From Panorpa germanica (Eukaryota > Arthropoda > Insecta > Mecoptera > Panorpidae), in the NCBI GenBank assembly GCA_963678705.1, contig OY783214.1, forward strand, positions 7,998,001 through 8,062,000: 64,000 nucleotides of DNA. The letters are read 5' to 3'. This document shows, piece by piece, positions 11,291 through 24,939 of this stretch; positions within the stretch are counted from its first letter, which is position 1; each line of letters opens with the position of its first letter. The notes under the pieces were generated by a model. The model worked only from the letters and a program-made list of their open reading frames with translations. It was not told the origin of the DNA and searched no databases. Both the position numbers and the translations under genes were made by a program.

Positions 11291-14200
11291 TATTGATTAA
11301 AACATTAATTTAAATAAATACATAATTAATCTAAGACTTTGATCATAATTGTCTTATTTTTTAACTAAACGATATGATCATTACAATTTACTGTATTTCA
11401 TTATAAGAATAATAATAATAACGTGATTCGTGAAAATATTTTTCATTGTTTAATTGTTAGACATCATTTGACAACGGTAAAATAGGACCGTGTGATTTTG
11501 TCCCAGTTAAAACAACATAAAGCATTTTCAAACCTTGTCATATTCAAATAATAAATGCACCACCTAACTCTATAGATTTATAATTTTGTTTAAAATAATT
11601 TTTTTTCTTTTAGCAATACGTATTGTGTTAAGTATTGCATTTATTATATTTAAATGACAAAAAATTTCTTATTTGATTCTCATAGCATTTTATTAGATTA
11701 CATATATATAATTATAAATTAGTTAGTTTAAATTAAATAATTAAAATATTTTTAGCGTCCTATTTAAAAAAGGCTGAATAAGTAATTGAATTTTCCATTT
11801 TATTATTTTTTAAAGTCATGGTTCAATAATTCAAATTGTAGAATTCTGAAAGTATTATTAACGGGAAATTGGTAGTCATCGGTTAAATACTCCATATCAT
11901 TATTTTTTATATTTAATTTCACTAATTTAACAAAAAATAAAATTCTGTAGTTACTTAAATATTTACGCCTTGCATTTAATCTTTATAATACCTTCATTTA
12001 GTTTTCTATTCTTTTTCCTTTATTGCTATATTTTTCTACTTATTTTTCTTCTTAGTTTTTAAATAAAGCAACTGAACAAAATAATAAGAACTTATAATTA
12101 AACATAATTTAAATCAATTTAAAAAGTTTAGCGCATTTTTGTTTGCCAATAAAAATTTTTGAAAAAAAAGGATAAGGCGGGTCAAATGGGAACAGAAATT
12201 CGTATTTAAAAAACTTAATTTAAAAAAGTAATATTCCATCCTTTTTTAAAAAAGAATCTCCAACCTCTTTTTTTAATATATTTTTTTAAAAGTAGTATTG
12301 AAATGTTAGAATATAAATATTTTCGTGCAACATACGTAAATTAATGAACAATTTCATTGTCACACATAATTTAATTTTACTAAACATCCTATTTTATTTT
12401 AACTCTTTGAAATAGAACAAATAATTAAGAGAGTGATATTTTATTGTTTTAAACTATTTTCTCTTATATTTATATATGAGAAATAGTAAAATTAATTTCT
12501 TATATTTAAAAATAAAGACAAAGTATCATAAAAATGTTATATTTCTATAGTGAAAAGAATATATAAGATTACTAAACTATATACCCTTGTAATGTATAAA
12601 ATAGATTTTTTTGTATTCAGGTATATGTATTATTATATTGTATTAGCAATTATAGAGTCATATAATTAAAATGTTTAAATGGTATTGAAATTAGTAGAAT
12701 CTAAGAAGTATATTTTAGTAATGTAACTTTTTAAATAATTCATGTTTCAATGACAAATTATTCAGATTAAGCTCAATTTTGTTAATTTTATAAGTACATC
12801 AATATGTTAGTTTTAATTTAGAATAAACTACAAAATTAATTTTACAGATAATTGCTACAATTATTTCCGAAATCCATATCAGAGCATTTGTTACATGTTT
12901 TTTTAAAATTTACTTTACTAAATCTACAAATCAAAAATCAAAATAAAATTGTATTTTATTAACATTAAATAAACCTTGTCTAAACCTAGATTTTAGAACA
13001 AATAGAAAAACAGTTAAATAAGTACATGATTATGCAATTGTAGTCATTATCATTAATTTTAAATCTTCTGATATTTAAAACCAATGATATATGACTTGAC
13101 AAATCAATGTGAAAAAGTTGTATAAATGAAAAAAGTGTAAATAAATAAATAATTGTTTTTTATAAATATAAATTAATATCTGTATTATAGCATTTTTAAA
13201 ATTATTTTTTTCTAAATGTTGGAAGTACGTCTATTGAACAAGCATCTGCCATTACAATTTTTTAAATCTTACTTTATAAATAAGTTTTATTATATTAAAC
13301 TGTTAAGTATATTGAAGAATAAACGCAAAGCACAATTTAATTGACAAATGCATTTTATGAAATAATTTCTGTTTGTTAAAAACTTAAGCTATGAATAATT
13401 TATATTATTTTAAATTGTTACTTGGTGAATATAATAGGAGGCTGTTTTCATTAGTTTATTATATATTATTAGAACAACGTAAATTCTTCACTTTGTTTAT
13501 GCATTAAAAGTTACTCTTAAAATAGAGTTAATGATTCAGCACTTGTATCAGTATCGTACTATCAATGGAGCGAGAGGAATTACCGTTCGCTTTTGTGAGA
13601 CCTAGAAAAAGGTTCCAAAGAAATTGGTCAGTTTCTTTTTTAGACTATCGATAGTGGAGAACGACATTGTTGATGTTATGCCACTGCCCGAATATCAAAA
13701 TTTATTTGAAATATGCTAAAATTGCGGAGTATATTATTAATTTTATACATCACCATATTTACAAAAAAAAAAATTAAAACAATATGTTTTACAAATATTT
13801 TACGCAATTTTTAAACAAATTAAATTGACCAATCGCTGTTGTATGATGCATGATCTCTTCTTCAAGACATAAGAGAAATATTTTATCAAACTAAATAGTC
13901 ATAGGAACATTTTTGAATAGAAATTTTTATGTTAAAATAAAACTCAAGTGATAAAAATCTATAATCCAAATAAATGTGCTTTTCTGTGAAGCAAATCGAT
14001 GACTTTGCGATGAATAGCAATATGAGTATCATCAGTTGTTTAACAAAAAGGCAAGTTTTGATATAATTATGTGAATATTTTAATTATTATAAAACATAAA
14101 TGACATACATGTGTTTAATTGTGATTCAAAGTTGTAAAAAAGTCAAATAAATGAAAAACAATTCATTTTACATTAATTATGTATTTTTATTATTATTATT

Positions 14201-14593
14201 ATAATCTTCAGACTTTATAAAGTAATATAAATTTCATAATGGATATAAATAAATGTATATTTTTGCCATTATATGCGATCATGTTTTCAATTAAATTAAA
14301 TAATGATACCTTAATTAATTGTGAAGTTACATACAACTATTTATTATAATTTTCTTACTTACGTTTTATCATTATTTTTACTCTTCAAAATAAATCTAAC
14401 ATTTTATGAATGGGTTCTTATCCCAAAGTTCTTATTCTTAACATTTACTATAAAAATTGTACTTTTGATTAAAATATATATCATATATTATGCTTATTTT
14501 ATATTTAATAATAAGTATAATTAAATTAACATCTAATTATTTTTAACTGGGAGCATACTTATTATCCCACGTATTTTTATATTTGGATTATAT
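11291..14593. other. Spacer between converging ADAM10 and Hem genes
   Basis: Very AT-rich, full of A/T runs. Only 13,540-13,730 is slightly less AT-biased. No open frame, repeat pair or RNA gene supported. Confidence 0.5.
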
Positions 14594-14599
14594 TTTATT
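14594..14599 (-). terminator. Probable poly(A) signal of Hem
   Basis: TTTATT on the + strand reads AATAAA on the Hem strand, about 85 bases after its stop codon. Similar hexamers are common in this AT-rich spacer, so the site used is uncertain. Confidence 0.35.
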
Positions 14600-14683
14600 A
14601 ATAGCAAATTATAGAATTCAAAAAAACGACAAAACATGATTAACAAAACGAAGCACCACGTGATAACTACTAGTACTTATATT

Positions 14684-17600
14684 TTATTCTTGTTTATAAA
14701 CCGCGTGATAAGCATTTCTTATCAGTGCGTATGGGAAACAAGATTCAAGTAAATCCATAGTCAAGAATGGAGATTCTTGAACTATCTGATCTAAAAGTAA
14801 ATATACAGACTCGCGATTTCTAATTGCTTCTTTATCAGCTTCTTGACCTAAGCGTAACAAACTCGAAGAAGCTAACGCTAAAAACTCTTTCATACGATCT
14901 TCAATATCACCTTGGCCGCAGATAGTAAATAAAGCACCAAAAATATTATTAATTGCAAGTGCCATACAATGAATATTATTTGCATGTCCTTCCAAACTGG
15001 CTTTGTAAAAAGATGCTTCATTTCTTGCTAATTTAGGAATTGAAACGGCAACAAAGACCATTAATAAACATACTAGCAGATGTTCATCTTCCTCCAGCTC
15101 TGGTTTTTGTTGTCGTAATGCATTTGCTAATGTGGGATCTACTTTACAGCTCAAACCTGCAGCAGATGTCATCTCCGAAACTATCTTCATTGGATCCCCA
15201 CTTGGTAAATGGTGCTTAAAATCTTTTATAGAACTAAGTAGGAATGGAATTCTCTGTTCTAAAACATCCACAAGAGCTTCTTGTGCAAGTTGTCTAAAAC
15301 TTAATATAACACCAACTATCGTCATTCGTTGCAATACGTTATCAACATTTTGTAATCTTTTAAACTGTTCTTTCATAACTTCTGGTTTATCGAAATGCGT
15401 TCTTAATGCTTGTAGTACATCCTTATTATTAGCAACAAGCTTTTTTAATTCTTGTACTTGACTGCCGATATGCCACATTAATGTTTCGTTTAATTGTTTC
15501 ATACCGTATGGTCCAATTAGTTCAGCTAATGCTCTAAGTTCGTTTATGTCTGAAAACTCTTCTGGATTTGAAGGTGTTGCTCCTTCCGCGGTAATACTAA
15601 CGAAAGCACGTTGGTTCATGGAAAATACAATATTCCCTGCACTTACTCTGCGTAGCAATACTTCTGAATACCATTGTGTATAATGAGATGCTATAGTTTT
15701 TTCTCCGTGACTATCAACATGTTGAGTTTGTTGTAGAAGTGCATTATTAAATACTCGAGTTATATCAATATGTACATAATTCTCTACTGTTTGTAGTACA
15801 TTCATATATGCCCGCACGCTTACAAGAAGCTCAGATGGTTTAGCAATTTCATTTGTATCTTGGTTAAACATGACCATACCAACGAGAGCTCTTGCAAAAC
15901 GAGTTTCTAAGTGTTGGTGTAGATACTCTCGTGGTGCAAATGTATATTCCCAAACATTAACTGTGGCGCAGTAATTAATAGCAAAAGACAATTCTGTTAA
16001 AGCCATATGGAGTTTGTCCATTGTTGTGAGATCTTCACGTGTTTTACGATAACTCTCTAAACCAGGCTTAGCAAATTCGTACATATTTTTCTTGTTTTTG
16101 TCTTTCTTTTTACGGTTGACCACTTGCGCGATTAATTGGGCACAATGCTTAGGTAAGAGTTTATCACTCATAGTGCATTGCTCGTCGCATATTGTTGTTA
16201 TAATATTTTTCGCCTCTTTTGCCATCTCATCCAAAAACATGTTAACTACTGATAAACTCCTCTCTCTAATATGATGACGTTCTTCAGGGCAAAGTTCATG
16301 TGTACAGTTTTGGAAATGACTGCATATTAGAGGAAAGGCAATAATGTAACGGTTTTGTGCTGGAAACTCTAAACACATATGGAATTGGTCTTCAAATATC
16401 TTACTGTAAAAGCAGAAAATTGATAAATCGGATGTTTCGACCATAATTTCGTCTAAATTATCAACCATCTTCGTATGAAAAACAACACGATCCAAAAATG
16501 AAGCAAGTTCACGATTGTCGCTAAGAGACATAGAACTTTTTCCAAGTGATGTGTAAGCTTGTAGACGAAACCAGTCCAATCTAAATGCACGGAAGTCGAA
16601 TATTTCGTTGTCCTCCACTTGCTTTACTGATAAATTAGCTATGGTGTTATAAAGAGATGATAAGATAGTGCTTTCGTCTTCCGGGCATACAGATAATGTT
16701 TGCATCATTCCATTTAAATGTATGGCATCATATCCAGATAGAAATTGAACATAATACCTTTGCATTACTTGACTGTATTTTCTAACAAGAACTCTTAGTT
16801 CTTCCATATGAAAAAGAAGCTCAGGTAGTTGCCTATCAACCAGATCTTCTGAAGACTTCCCTTTTCCCTTTTGTTGTGGAGGATTATCATTATGCCGCAA
16901 TAACCAATATACTTCATCTCTGGCAAAGCATAAACCAATGAATATTAATAATGCTTTTGGACCTAGTAAACCTGGTTGATCTGTAAGTATTAAACCAAGC
17001 TCTTTCAGTGCCGTGCGTAAAAATTTTCTTCTCTCCCGATGTCTATAAGCAGCCTTTTGAACGGCTTGAGTGTAACACTCCTTTACTTCACTAATACGTT
17101 TGCTGTATCCTTTCATGCCATCAAAGTGAGTTTGAATATACGAATGTATGTAAATAACTTCATCTCTAAATAATGCAATAACCCAACTGGATTCCAAAGC
17201 ACCGATCCACATTTTAACAGCCTTATCATATTGTTGTAACGTCTGGTGGGTTAACATGAATCCAAAAATGACCCACCTCTCCATTGTTTCCAAAGATAAA
17301 AATTCACACGACATTGTATCTGTTTGGGATGCTTTTAGCAGCTGTCCAGGATTTCCAACTAAGCTGAGTTTCTGATCTGAACGCCAATTATCAGCAGACA
17401 TGTTTCTGGCTGGGTACACATTCCATAACGACATTAATGCACTTATTAATAATTTCTGATGCGGTACGAATTCTTCAGACAGCTTACGAACAGGCATATC
17501 ATAATCCACTATGAGTTGACCTAGTCTGGGAAAACTGTGGTCACTTGTATTATTAACCATTTCATGAGCTGCATTAAATAAACCAAGAACAGCTTTACGA

Positions 17601-18040
17601 TCTTCAACTCTAGATAACAAAATCATCAATGCAACGTATGTAACAACTAAGTCTAAATAATTTTTTGTTAATTCAAAATTTAAAATTATATCCAGGTGAA
17701 CTTGGCATGCATCCATCGTTGTCAGAAGTTCACACACATTATCCTTGAAGTCCAATAAATCAACAAATGTATAATAATATAACGACAATGATTTTATTAC
17801 ATCATTCTTAATAGGGGCAATCGACTGCAACCCTTTGATATCAATGTTAGGAAAACGTCTAACAATGTACTTTATTGAAGACTCCAGTGTCTTATCAGAA
17901 AGAAATCCAGGTTTGGATTTTGCATCACCACAAGCCTTTTTGATATTGTATATTCTTGTCAACATTCCTATGCCACGATCATTTAAGATCATAAGTTTTT
18001 CGGACAGCTTCTGCTGTGTCGGACTAAGTTGCCTTGACAT
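14684..18040 (-). CDS. Hem: Hem/NCKAP1 (Nap1, Kette), WAVE regulatory complex subunit, single exon
   Basis: 1118-residue protein colinear with NCKAP1 over its whole length, close to the family size of about 1,120-1,130. It is a scaffold subunit of the pentameric WAVE complex, pairing with Sra1/CYFIP to hold WAVE inactive until Rac binds, and so controls Arp2/3 actin branching under the plasma membrane. Family blocks are visible: [141 protein letters not shown], and [18 protein letters not shown] followed by [20 protein letters not shown]. The start is preceded by CAAC, a typical insect initiation context, and gives the conserved N terminus [16 protein letters not shown]. No intron interrupts it. 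It converges with ADAM10 downstream. Confidence 0.96.
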   Translation of the reverse strand: MSRQLSPTQQKLSEKLMILNDRGIGMLTRIYNIKKACGDAKSKPGFLSDKTLESSIKYIVRRFPNIDIKGLQSIAPIKNDVIKSLSLYYYTFVDLLDFKDNVCELLTTMDACQVHLDIILNFELTKNYLDLVVTYVALMILLSRVEDRKAVLGLFNAAHEMVNNTSDHSFPRLGQLIVDYDMPVRKLSEEFVPHQKLLISALMSLWNVYPARNMSADNWRSDQKLSLVGNPGQLLKASQTDTMSCEFLSLETMERWVIFGFMLTHQTLQQYDKAVKMWIGALESSWVIALFRDEVIYIHSYIQTHFDGMKGYSKRISEVKECYTQAVQKAAYRHRERRKFLRTALKELGLILTDQPGLLGPKALLIFIGLCFARDEVYWLLRHNDNPPQQKGKGKSSEDLVDRQLPELLFHMEELRVLVRKYSQVMQRYYVQFLSGYDAIHLNGMMQTLSVCPEDESTILSSLYNTIANLSVKQVEDNEIFDFRAFRLDWFRLQAYTSLGKSSMSLSDNRELASFLDRVVFHTKMVDNLDEIMVETSDLSIFCFYSKIFEDQFHMCLEFPAQNRYIIAFPLICSHFQNCTHELCPEERHHIRERSLSVVNMFLDEMAKEAKNIITTICDEQCTMSDKLLPKHCAQLIAQVVNRKKKDKNKKNMYEFAKPGLESYRKTREDLTTMDKLHMALTELSFAINYCATVNVWEYTFAPREYLHQHLETRFARALVGMVMFNQDTNEIAKPSELLVSVRAYMNVLQTVENYVHIDITRVFNNALLQQTQHVDSHGEKTIASHYTQWYSEVLLRRVSAGNIVFSMNQRAFVSITAEGATPSNPEEFSDINELRALAELIGPYGMKQLNETLMWHIGSQVQELKKLVANNKDVLQALRTHFDKPEVMKEQFKRLQNVDNVLQRMTIVGVILSFRQLAQEALVDVLEQRIPFLLSSIKDFKHHLPSGDPMKIVSEMTSAAGLSCKVDPTLANALRQQKPELEEDEHLLVCLLMVFVAVSIPKLARNEASFYKASLEGHANNIHCMALAINNIFGALFTICGQGDIEDRMKEFLALASSSLLRLGQEADKEAIRNRESVYLLLDQIVQESPFLTMDLLESCFPYALIRNAYHAVYKQE

Positions 18041-21000
18041 GTTGATTTATATTATGTTACTAAGTTATAAACTCTATTATTGCTAACACGAAACACTCTC
18101 CAAATATCTCATATTAGAAAAGATCTGAAATAATTAAAAGCCACCGATGAGTAATAATATAATCATTACATTAAACAGAGTATTAGGGTGTGACGGGTTA
18201 TAATTATATTATTCACTTACGGATACATTATAAGTTTTATATGTAAATTATATCAATTCACTGGGTATTTTAAAGTATCAAACTTTATTTATATTTTTGA
18301 ATATATATATTTCTTATTATTTGACGTAAACAAACTGACAGAAAACCTAGAAATTGTATTATTCGGTCTTATTCGAAACTTTCTACAAAGCCAAATCAAT
18401 GAAATATTAATAATCATTTTGACAGTGGCAGCTCTGATGCTTTACAAACTTTGTGCGGTAATTTTAAACTAACACTGTACTAATCTATTTGTTCGAATAG
18501 ATATTGTAAAATAAATTATTGAAAGCATTGTGTCTATTTACATGATTATATAAATGAAAAACTGTAATACGTTTCATAAAATTATTATTAGTTGTCTTTT
18601 ATTATGGGTATGTTATATAAATTGACCATTACGTTTTCTAACTATAAATATAAAAGGTTATAGTAAATATTATCAATTGTAATATTATATTATTAATGTA
18701 ATTTATATAATTAAATAACAATAATACACAGATTAATTAATTAATCTAATATTATAAAATAATATAAATTAATATAATATTATAGAGTAATTATCAATTT
18801 ATAAGGAAGTTAAAATTATTTTTATATTGCCATCTCTGAAATGAATCCATAGTACTTCTAATGTCATGTAGATGGCAGTGTTTCACTTAATTTATAAAAA
18901 ATACATTTTTAAGTTGCAATTATGTTTTAATCATCTCTAATTTAACTAGTAATGACTTAGTTATGTCAATAGTTGAGTGTGTTTTGTAATTTTTATAAAA
19001 TTATTAAGGCGTTTGTTAAATATCAAACAGCAAACTGCAGCTTCTTGGATATTACCTAGAAATTAAACCTAAATTAACAGATTCCGTAGTTTTATAACTC
19101 AGATGTTCGTTAGGCAACAAGAGTAGCATTGATCCTTATTGACTAATATGTTTTCTTATTTAATTGATTCAGTGACTGTGATTGTGAATTGTGTTAGAAA
19201 GATATTTAGCCAACGCATTAACATCTGGAAAGACGAAAACTGCAAAAGGTAAGGTAAATTTTAGTTGCTTAACTTTATATTTATGTTAAATATGTCCCTT
19301 CCCCACACCCGTTTCTAATAGTATGTTGTTCAATTTATAAAAAGCATACAATCTTATTTTCTAATTTATCCAGTAATTTTTAAATCAATGTTATTGCATG
19401 CTGTCATGTAAACCAATCAGACGGTTCGTGTACAAGTTGCCCCTTCTGATGGATCATGCAAACCTTATTTGCATGCTAATTGGTAACGTTAGAAAGAAAG
19501 AAATTTAGATAATGAATTATGTATTATAATTTATGTATTCGTCATATGAAACTTACAGTTTGTTAAAAAGAGAGGTATATTTAACAAGTAGTCCGTACTC
19601 TAGAAAGAGGTTAGAAAATTGTTAAGCAAACTATTATTCTCTATAAATCGCATTCGCAAACCAAAGTTGCTAGTTTATTATTACTTCTAATTTACGTTAT
19701 ATCAGCGTGAGAAATCTTGTCATATTTTAGCCGGCATGATTTTTGTAGAGAACGGGTTCAAAAACGTATTCAAGTCAAAATAGAATAGTGAGTTTTTTGG
19801 TTTATGGAACCTAGGTTAATATTTTGAGTAAATATTCTGAACCATAAGGTTCCGGGAATAAGGTAGCGCCATCTTTGAAATTGTGACATTTGACGTTATA
19901 GGGGGGAAAGGAGCAATGGGATCGTGAACGATGTCAATTTCTATAAAGCTGTCATATATATTAGTAAAGGTGGCTATAAGAACCGCAAATATCTAAATAT
20001 TTTTTATTAGGTTTCAATATTATAAGATATTAACAATTAAAATAGTTATCTTTGTTACTTTTATCATTAAATAAATCAAAAGTTAAAAAAGTAAGTAATT
20101 CGTCGACGTCACGTTCAGTGCCTACCTTTTTCCTTCTATAATTTGCATCTCTTTTATACAACAGAGCTGATACTTACAGCTGTTCGTGCAAACATATATA
20201 ATTTTGATATTATGAAGGTGGTGAACTAAAATAAATAAAATCGATTAGAGAGTTTATTACTAATCTGGTGGCGTAAAATGATATTTAAAAATGAATATTA
20301 AAATTTTAAATAATCCGTCAACTTCGAAAAATTAAAAAAAAAGTTTATACACGTATTCCAATAAAATAAATAAATAAATTCGACTCTGAACCCCATTCTG
20401 TTCACCATTTCAGTCTCAACGTATAATTAAACTGACGCACGGTCTTAAGTGAATATTAAATTTATATTTTCATTATCAATGTTTCTATCAAATATTATGC
20501 ATTACTTATTTATCCCCTTTATTTGTTTTCGCACGCATTCTAAAATGATCTACAATTACACTGCTTATTTCTATGGCAGTTATTCATAATATACGTAAAT
20601 ACCAACTGCATGAGTCAGTTGCAAAAAACCCTTTTATCTTACCTATCTGCGCAGTCCACTCGTGTCCCATGAGTCGCTCCCGTTGCTCACCGCAACCCCC
20701 GCGAACCATCCCTTATCCTTTATGTGGCGCGACATCACCCCAAGTTATATGTGAATTGCTATTGTGAACTCTCAATCAAATATAGGTTATTACTTATTAC
20801 ATCAAACATACTACTAACAGGAGTTGGAAACCTTTTAATATTAATATCTAACACCTATCGTATAGTTATACTTAAACTAATAGCATCAAAAAATAATAAT
20901 ACAGTATAAATAGTTGCCGGTTTTCAGGCGCTAAAGTTATGATTTTATAGAATAAGTAGTTGCCAGTATTTCAGGGGCTAAATTATAATATATATCTACA

Positions 21001-22779
21001 AATTTAATGCTTCATGAGTTTATTTTATACTTGTAATCAGTCAAGTTAGCTAGGTGCTAGGTTAGTTTATCGCAATTCTATTCATCGCAGGAGCTATTTA
21101 TTGAAATAATTTATAAATATGTGGATAGGTCAGGTTAACAAACAGTAGATTTGTTAACATTGATATATGTTTAAACGTAGAGTTACGAATTTTGTTAATA
21201 CATTTTGTGATTTATTTAAATGTAATAGTAGTTACCTATTTATCAGGGGTAAAATGGTTTAGATTTATTCAAAAGCATACTAACCTTCAAATACCTTCTT
21301 ATATTACGTATCTTAATTTAAAATATAATGCATGTACACAATATAAAAGGGTTTCAATTCCCTTCTGACATAAATACGGGATATTAAATCTTCCCCTTTA
21401 AAAAATACTAATCATGAGTCTATATATTAAAGGGGATAGACATAATAATATCATCCCTTCATCGGAGAAGAAGAATGAAAATAATGTTTTCTCGTGCGCA
21501 CTAATATCTATTGTTGAATAAAAATGATTAGAAAACAGAGAAAGAAAAATATTAGAAAATTTTGTAAATATTTGCATTCATTGTAAAATTTCATAGAAAG
21601 AAATCTGTATTATATGTTAAAAAAATAATTAAAATGTAAGAATCTGTTTCCTGAAAGACTTAAAAGTTAATTTATACATTTTTCTTTTAAGGTATTATTC
21701 TGAGATAGATTGTATTTTCAAGTATGCTTAATCAATAGAAACCTAAGACATAAAAAAGCTCATTAACAACAAAAAAAAAATCTTTTTTGTACGTTCATTG
21801 AGTACATTTTTCTTGACCGAGGAAAACGACTACTTCTAGGGTTTCTTTCAGCTTTTGTTTTTCCTGTTTCACCCTCTTTCATCTTAAATGTGATTGGCTG
21901 AATGTACTTAAAGTATATTATAAGTATATTCAGTAGCAAAATTAGTTTCGCAGAGATTTCTCAATTTTAAAAATGTCACATCAATATTACATAATCATCT
22001 GTTGCTTGTATTTACATATACGTGTTCCACTACACATAGGAGTATGTAAGGCATGTCGCCGCACACGAATTTTGAGTATATTTATTTAAAAGTATATAAA
22101 TAATACGCTAAAGACAAAACATGAATGTTACCTTAAATTCGTGTTATGTTACAATAAAGAAAAACCTAATAATATTTAATCTAAAAGGGTTTTATTTTGT
22201 TTTTATTGGCATTCTAGAAGCCTGTAATCCTTAAAAAGATTGTTCTTATATTCCGATAATCCTTAAAAGGGTTTAAGAGTTTTTTTGATTATGTTACTGA
22301 ACAAAACAATAGACTTATTTTTGCAAAATTTAATATTTTTGTTGTTTTCTACTTTTTCATAAAAGTTGCAAATCAGACCCAAAACTATCCCCTCGGGAGT
22401 GAAATAGAATAAGAATTGATTTTCTATTTGAAAAATATATAGTTAGTTACCTTTTTCTGTCCAAGAAAACTATATTTTGAAAACAACTTTTCTGCAAACT
22501 AAACGCACTTTTCGGGGGAGGATTTGAGTAACATTGAACAGCAAAACAACATGTAGGGGTCGCTTCTAGAGCGCTTGGGGACTTGGATAAAGCACCCCAA
22601 CATGAAGAGTATTACTCTACCAAAGCTATGAAAAACAACCCCTCTGTACGAATATAATTCAACACATGTACTAATACTTATATAAAAGTATATGTATTGG
22701 TACATACATTTAAATATATGTATACAGATATTGTATATTAACACTGCATCGAAAACTTGCCTTATATTTATCCTGGATT
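18041..22779. other. Spacer between diverging Hem and bru3 genes
   Basis: Should contain the Hem promoter just right of 18,040 and upstream bru3 control sequence. Less AT-rich spots at 19,850-19,930 and 20,630-20,740 may be regulatory. A possible leader exon is listed at 19,148. No protein-coding frame supported. Confidence 0.4.
19148..19248 (+). other. Possible upstream noncoding or leader exon ending at a strong donor
   Basis: A short open stretch from an ATG at 19148 runs 33 codons to CAAAAG/GTAAGG, a near-ideal splice donor, and the frame meets a stop immediately after it. The block is a little less AT-biased than its flanks. It could be a 5' exon of bru3, about 3.8 kb downstream on the same strand. 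It has no recognisable protein similarity and may be chance. Confidence 0.2.
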
Positions 22780-23076
22780 CAGTTTAGGTTTTAGTATTGC
22801 TTGGACAGTTTAACCTGCCGTTAGTTGTTTGATGTTAGTTGCGAGTCTCGTTATTGTGATTGGTGCGTACGGTCTTGTACCTTGTGTTGTTGTTTTGGTG
22901 TCAAAAATTTGAATTTTATTATTTGGTATACTTTGTTTTAAATGTGGTTAAGTTAATCATTAGTGTAATAGGTTAGTTCATAAACGGTTGTCTAAAACTT
23001 AATATTAAAGAAAAGTGTATAGTTTTGTGAATAATAGCATATAATTATATATTTAATATTAAAGCTACATATCAAA
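22780..23076 (+). promoter_or_regulatory. Probable promoter and 5' UTR region of bru3
   Basis: Block just upstream of the bru3 start codon, less AT-biased than its surroundings and rich in GTTAGTTG and GTTGTTGTT-type sequence around 22,815-22,900, with no open frame. I infer that transcription begins here or in an upstream noncoding exon. No TATA box in a convincing position was seen. Confidence 0.3.
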
Positions 23077-23359
23077 ATGTTGATCCAATCGCTCCCTTCG
23101 ATTCTGCATGTCAATAAGATGAACGAATCTCTGAATGAGTGTACAATGAATGGTTCAATAAATGAACCAATTACAAATGGAGTAATTCAGGATACGAACA
23201 ATGTTAGTCCATTATCTTCGTGTCAGGATGTAATTAAGCTTTTTGTAGGACAAATTCCTCGCCATTTAGATGAAGCTGACCTCAGGCCAATGTTCGAGTA
23301 TTTTGGGAAAATCTACGAGTTCACCGTCCTTAAGGATAAATACACCGGATTGCATAAAG
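23077..23359 (+). CDS. bru3: First coding exon of a CELF/Bruno-3-type RNA-binding protein
   Basis: The exon encodes 94 residues plus one base and ends at a GT donor (AAAG/GTATTT) that splits a Gly codon. A polar N-terminal leader of about 50 residues precedes the start of the first [23 protein letters not shown] (RNP2 = LFVGQI), then [20 protein letters not shown]. The KYTG-HKG ending matches the CELF3-6/Bruno-3 class and not Bruno-1/Arrest, whose corresponding stretch differs. The family regulates splicing and translation by binding GU-rich RNA through three RRMs. Only the front half of RRM1 lies in the window. No exon continuing with the expected CAFLTYC block was found to the right, so the next intron probably exceeds 40 kb; very long first introns are typical of bru3 genes. 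ATG at 23077 was chosen because stops lie upstream and the context AAAATG is acceptable. A second ATG 17 codons later could also serve. Confidence 0.85.
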
Positions 23360-24738
23360 GTATTTCATAATGTTAGGAGCATTCTTTAATCGCAGTTAAT
23401 TATGTCATTTCAAGTAGAATTTATCATTATTTTTTATTTAACATCGAAGTCGATTTCATGTAGATTTCGTAACGAATTAAACACGACATAGTGCGTTAAC
23501 AGTGAAATCGGTAGTAGTTAATCAATTCTACTTTATCTTTTTGTCCACTAGGTTAAAATTATTCTTATATATATCTCTATAAATAATGTTGACAAGAATC
23601 GTATAAGATTCGAAGAAACCGAAAGGAATCGCATAAGAATTGCATAAGATTCGTACAAGATTTATAAAAATTATTGTAGAGAGTAATATATTTATTTATT
23701 ATATCTGTTTTTACCTCCATAAAATCAGTTTTTCTAGACTTGCCTGTTTCAACCCTCTCCGTACACCTGTTCCTCATGTGCTCCAGTTTTTCTTCCTCTC
23801 TCTCATTATCCTAAACTTCTCCAATATATTCTTCCTCTTTCTTCATTTCTAAGCCTGAATCTTGCGATTATTTTAATTTCTTTTCCTCCCTGATTATCTT
23901 GATACTACATTTATCGTTGTATCTTGATTCCTCCATCTTGTTCACCTTCTCTTTCCTGACCTATTTAATACAAAGTAGTGTCTACTTATCATGAAATAAG
24001 GCGGCCACCCATTAATTCATTTCTTATGGAAAAGCTCCATAATTATTTTATCCGAAGTATACTACATATTTTGGATAGAAGGATATAATAAAGTTATTAA
24101 AATTCAAAACCCTAAAAAGGGTTATTACACTACAAAAACCAACAGTTAAAATAATTACAAACAAACGTGGTTCAGCCATGTTTATAATATGCTTTAAGAC
24201 AGGGTGTTGCTTAACCCTTTTACTGCTAGAAATATGCGAAACATTCAAGTGAAATAGTTTACATCAAAGTTAATTTTTACGCTCTTTTCCAAAATAATTT
24301 ATGTATTATTTTTAGTATAATACATACAGTTTTTGATTGATTTAAATTAAAAAAATAAGAATTCTAACTCTGCCAAAAGGGTCATTACAAATAGACAAAT
24401 CTTCGAGCACCCTGTGGTGTATACGTTAATAATACAGAGATAATTCGGTGGTATAAGAATTTAGCATATAATGACTTATTCACAATAAATTGTGAATATT
24501 ACATTCCGTGGAATACTAATGACTTGCCCCAAACGAATGCAACACATGCACTAAACATAATACTCAACAATAAGACCGTGAAATTCCACTGTTTACTTTG
24601 TTCTATCTGTTTTCACATTATTTATTTTAGATATATGGTAATACTAGGTTACATACAAATTTTAAATTTTATATTTTCCTCTCATGTAATTATTCATCCG
24701 TACATAATATTTATTTTTGAAGAGTCTATTATACTGTA
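23360..24738. other. Presumed bru3 intron 1, left of the LINE
   Basis: Starts with the GTATTT donor. Contains the 23.6-kb motif repeat and a pyrimidine-rich tract at 23,740-23,870. No exon seen. Confidence 0.45.
23594..23671. repeat. Diverged relative of the 47.8-kb ACGATTC repeat
   Basis: AGAATCGTATAAGATTCG and the later AATCGCATAAGAATTG and ATAAGATTCG repeat one theme about every 30 bases. The first is contained in the complement of the 47.8-kb array. Confidence 0.4.
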
Positions 24739-24751
24739 TATGCGAGATATG
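24739..24751. repeat. Target-site duplication, left copy (LINE)
   Basis: TATGCGAGATATG, identical to 30498-30510, directly abutting the A-tail of the LINE (T run from 24752). Confidence 0.93.
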
Positions 24752-24939
24752 TTTTTTTTTTTTTTTTATTTATTTAGGCTTTGGCTTATTCAGCCTTCTT
24801 GCCATTGCTTTTATTTGTAAAATTATATAAAAATTTACATATAAATTATAATTGTTCTAATAAATACAAAACAAATTGATTCTTTTAAAAAATTAAACTT
24901 AAAATTAAATACATACTAAATAAAATATTTTAACTTAAA

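Noticed and set aside
13565-13654. 29-codon frame ending beside a TATCGATA site
   Set aside because: Too short to support. TATCGATA (also at 41,472) is expected a few times by chance in a window this AT-rich.
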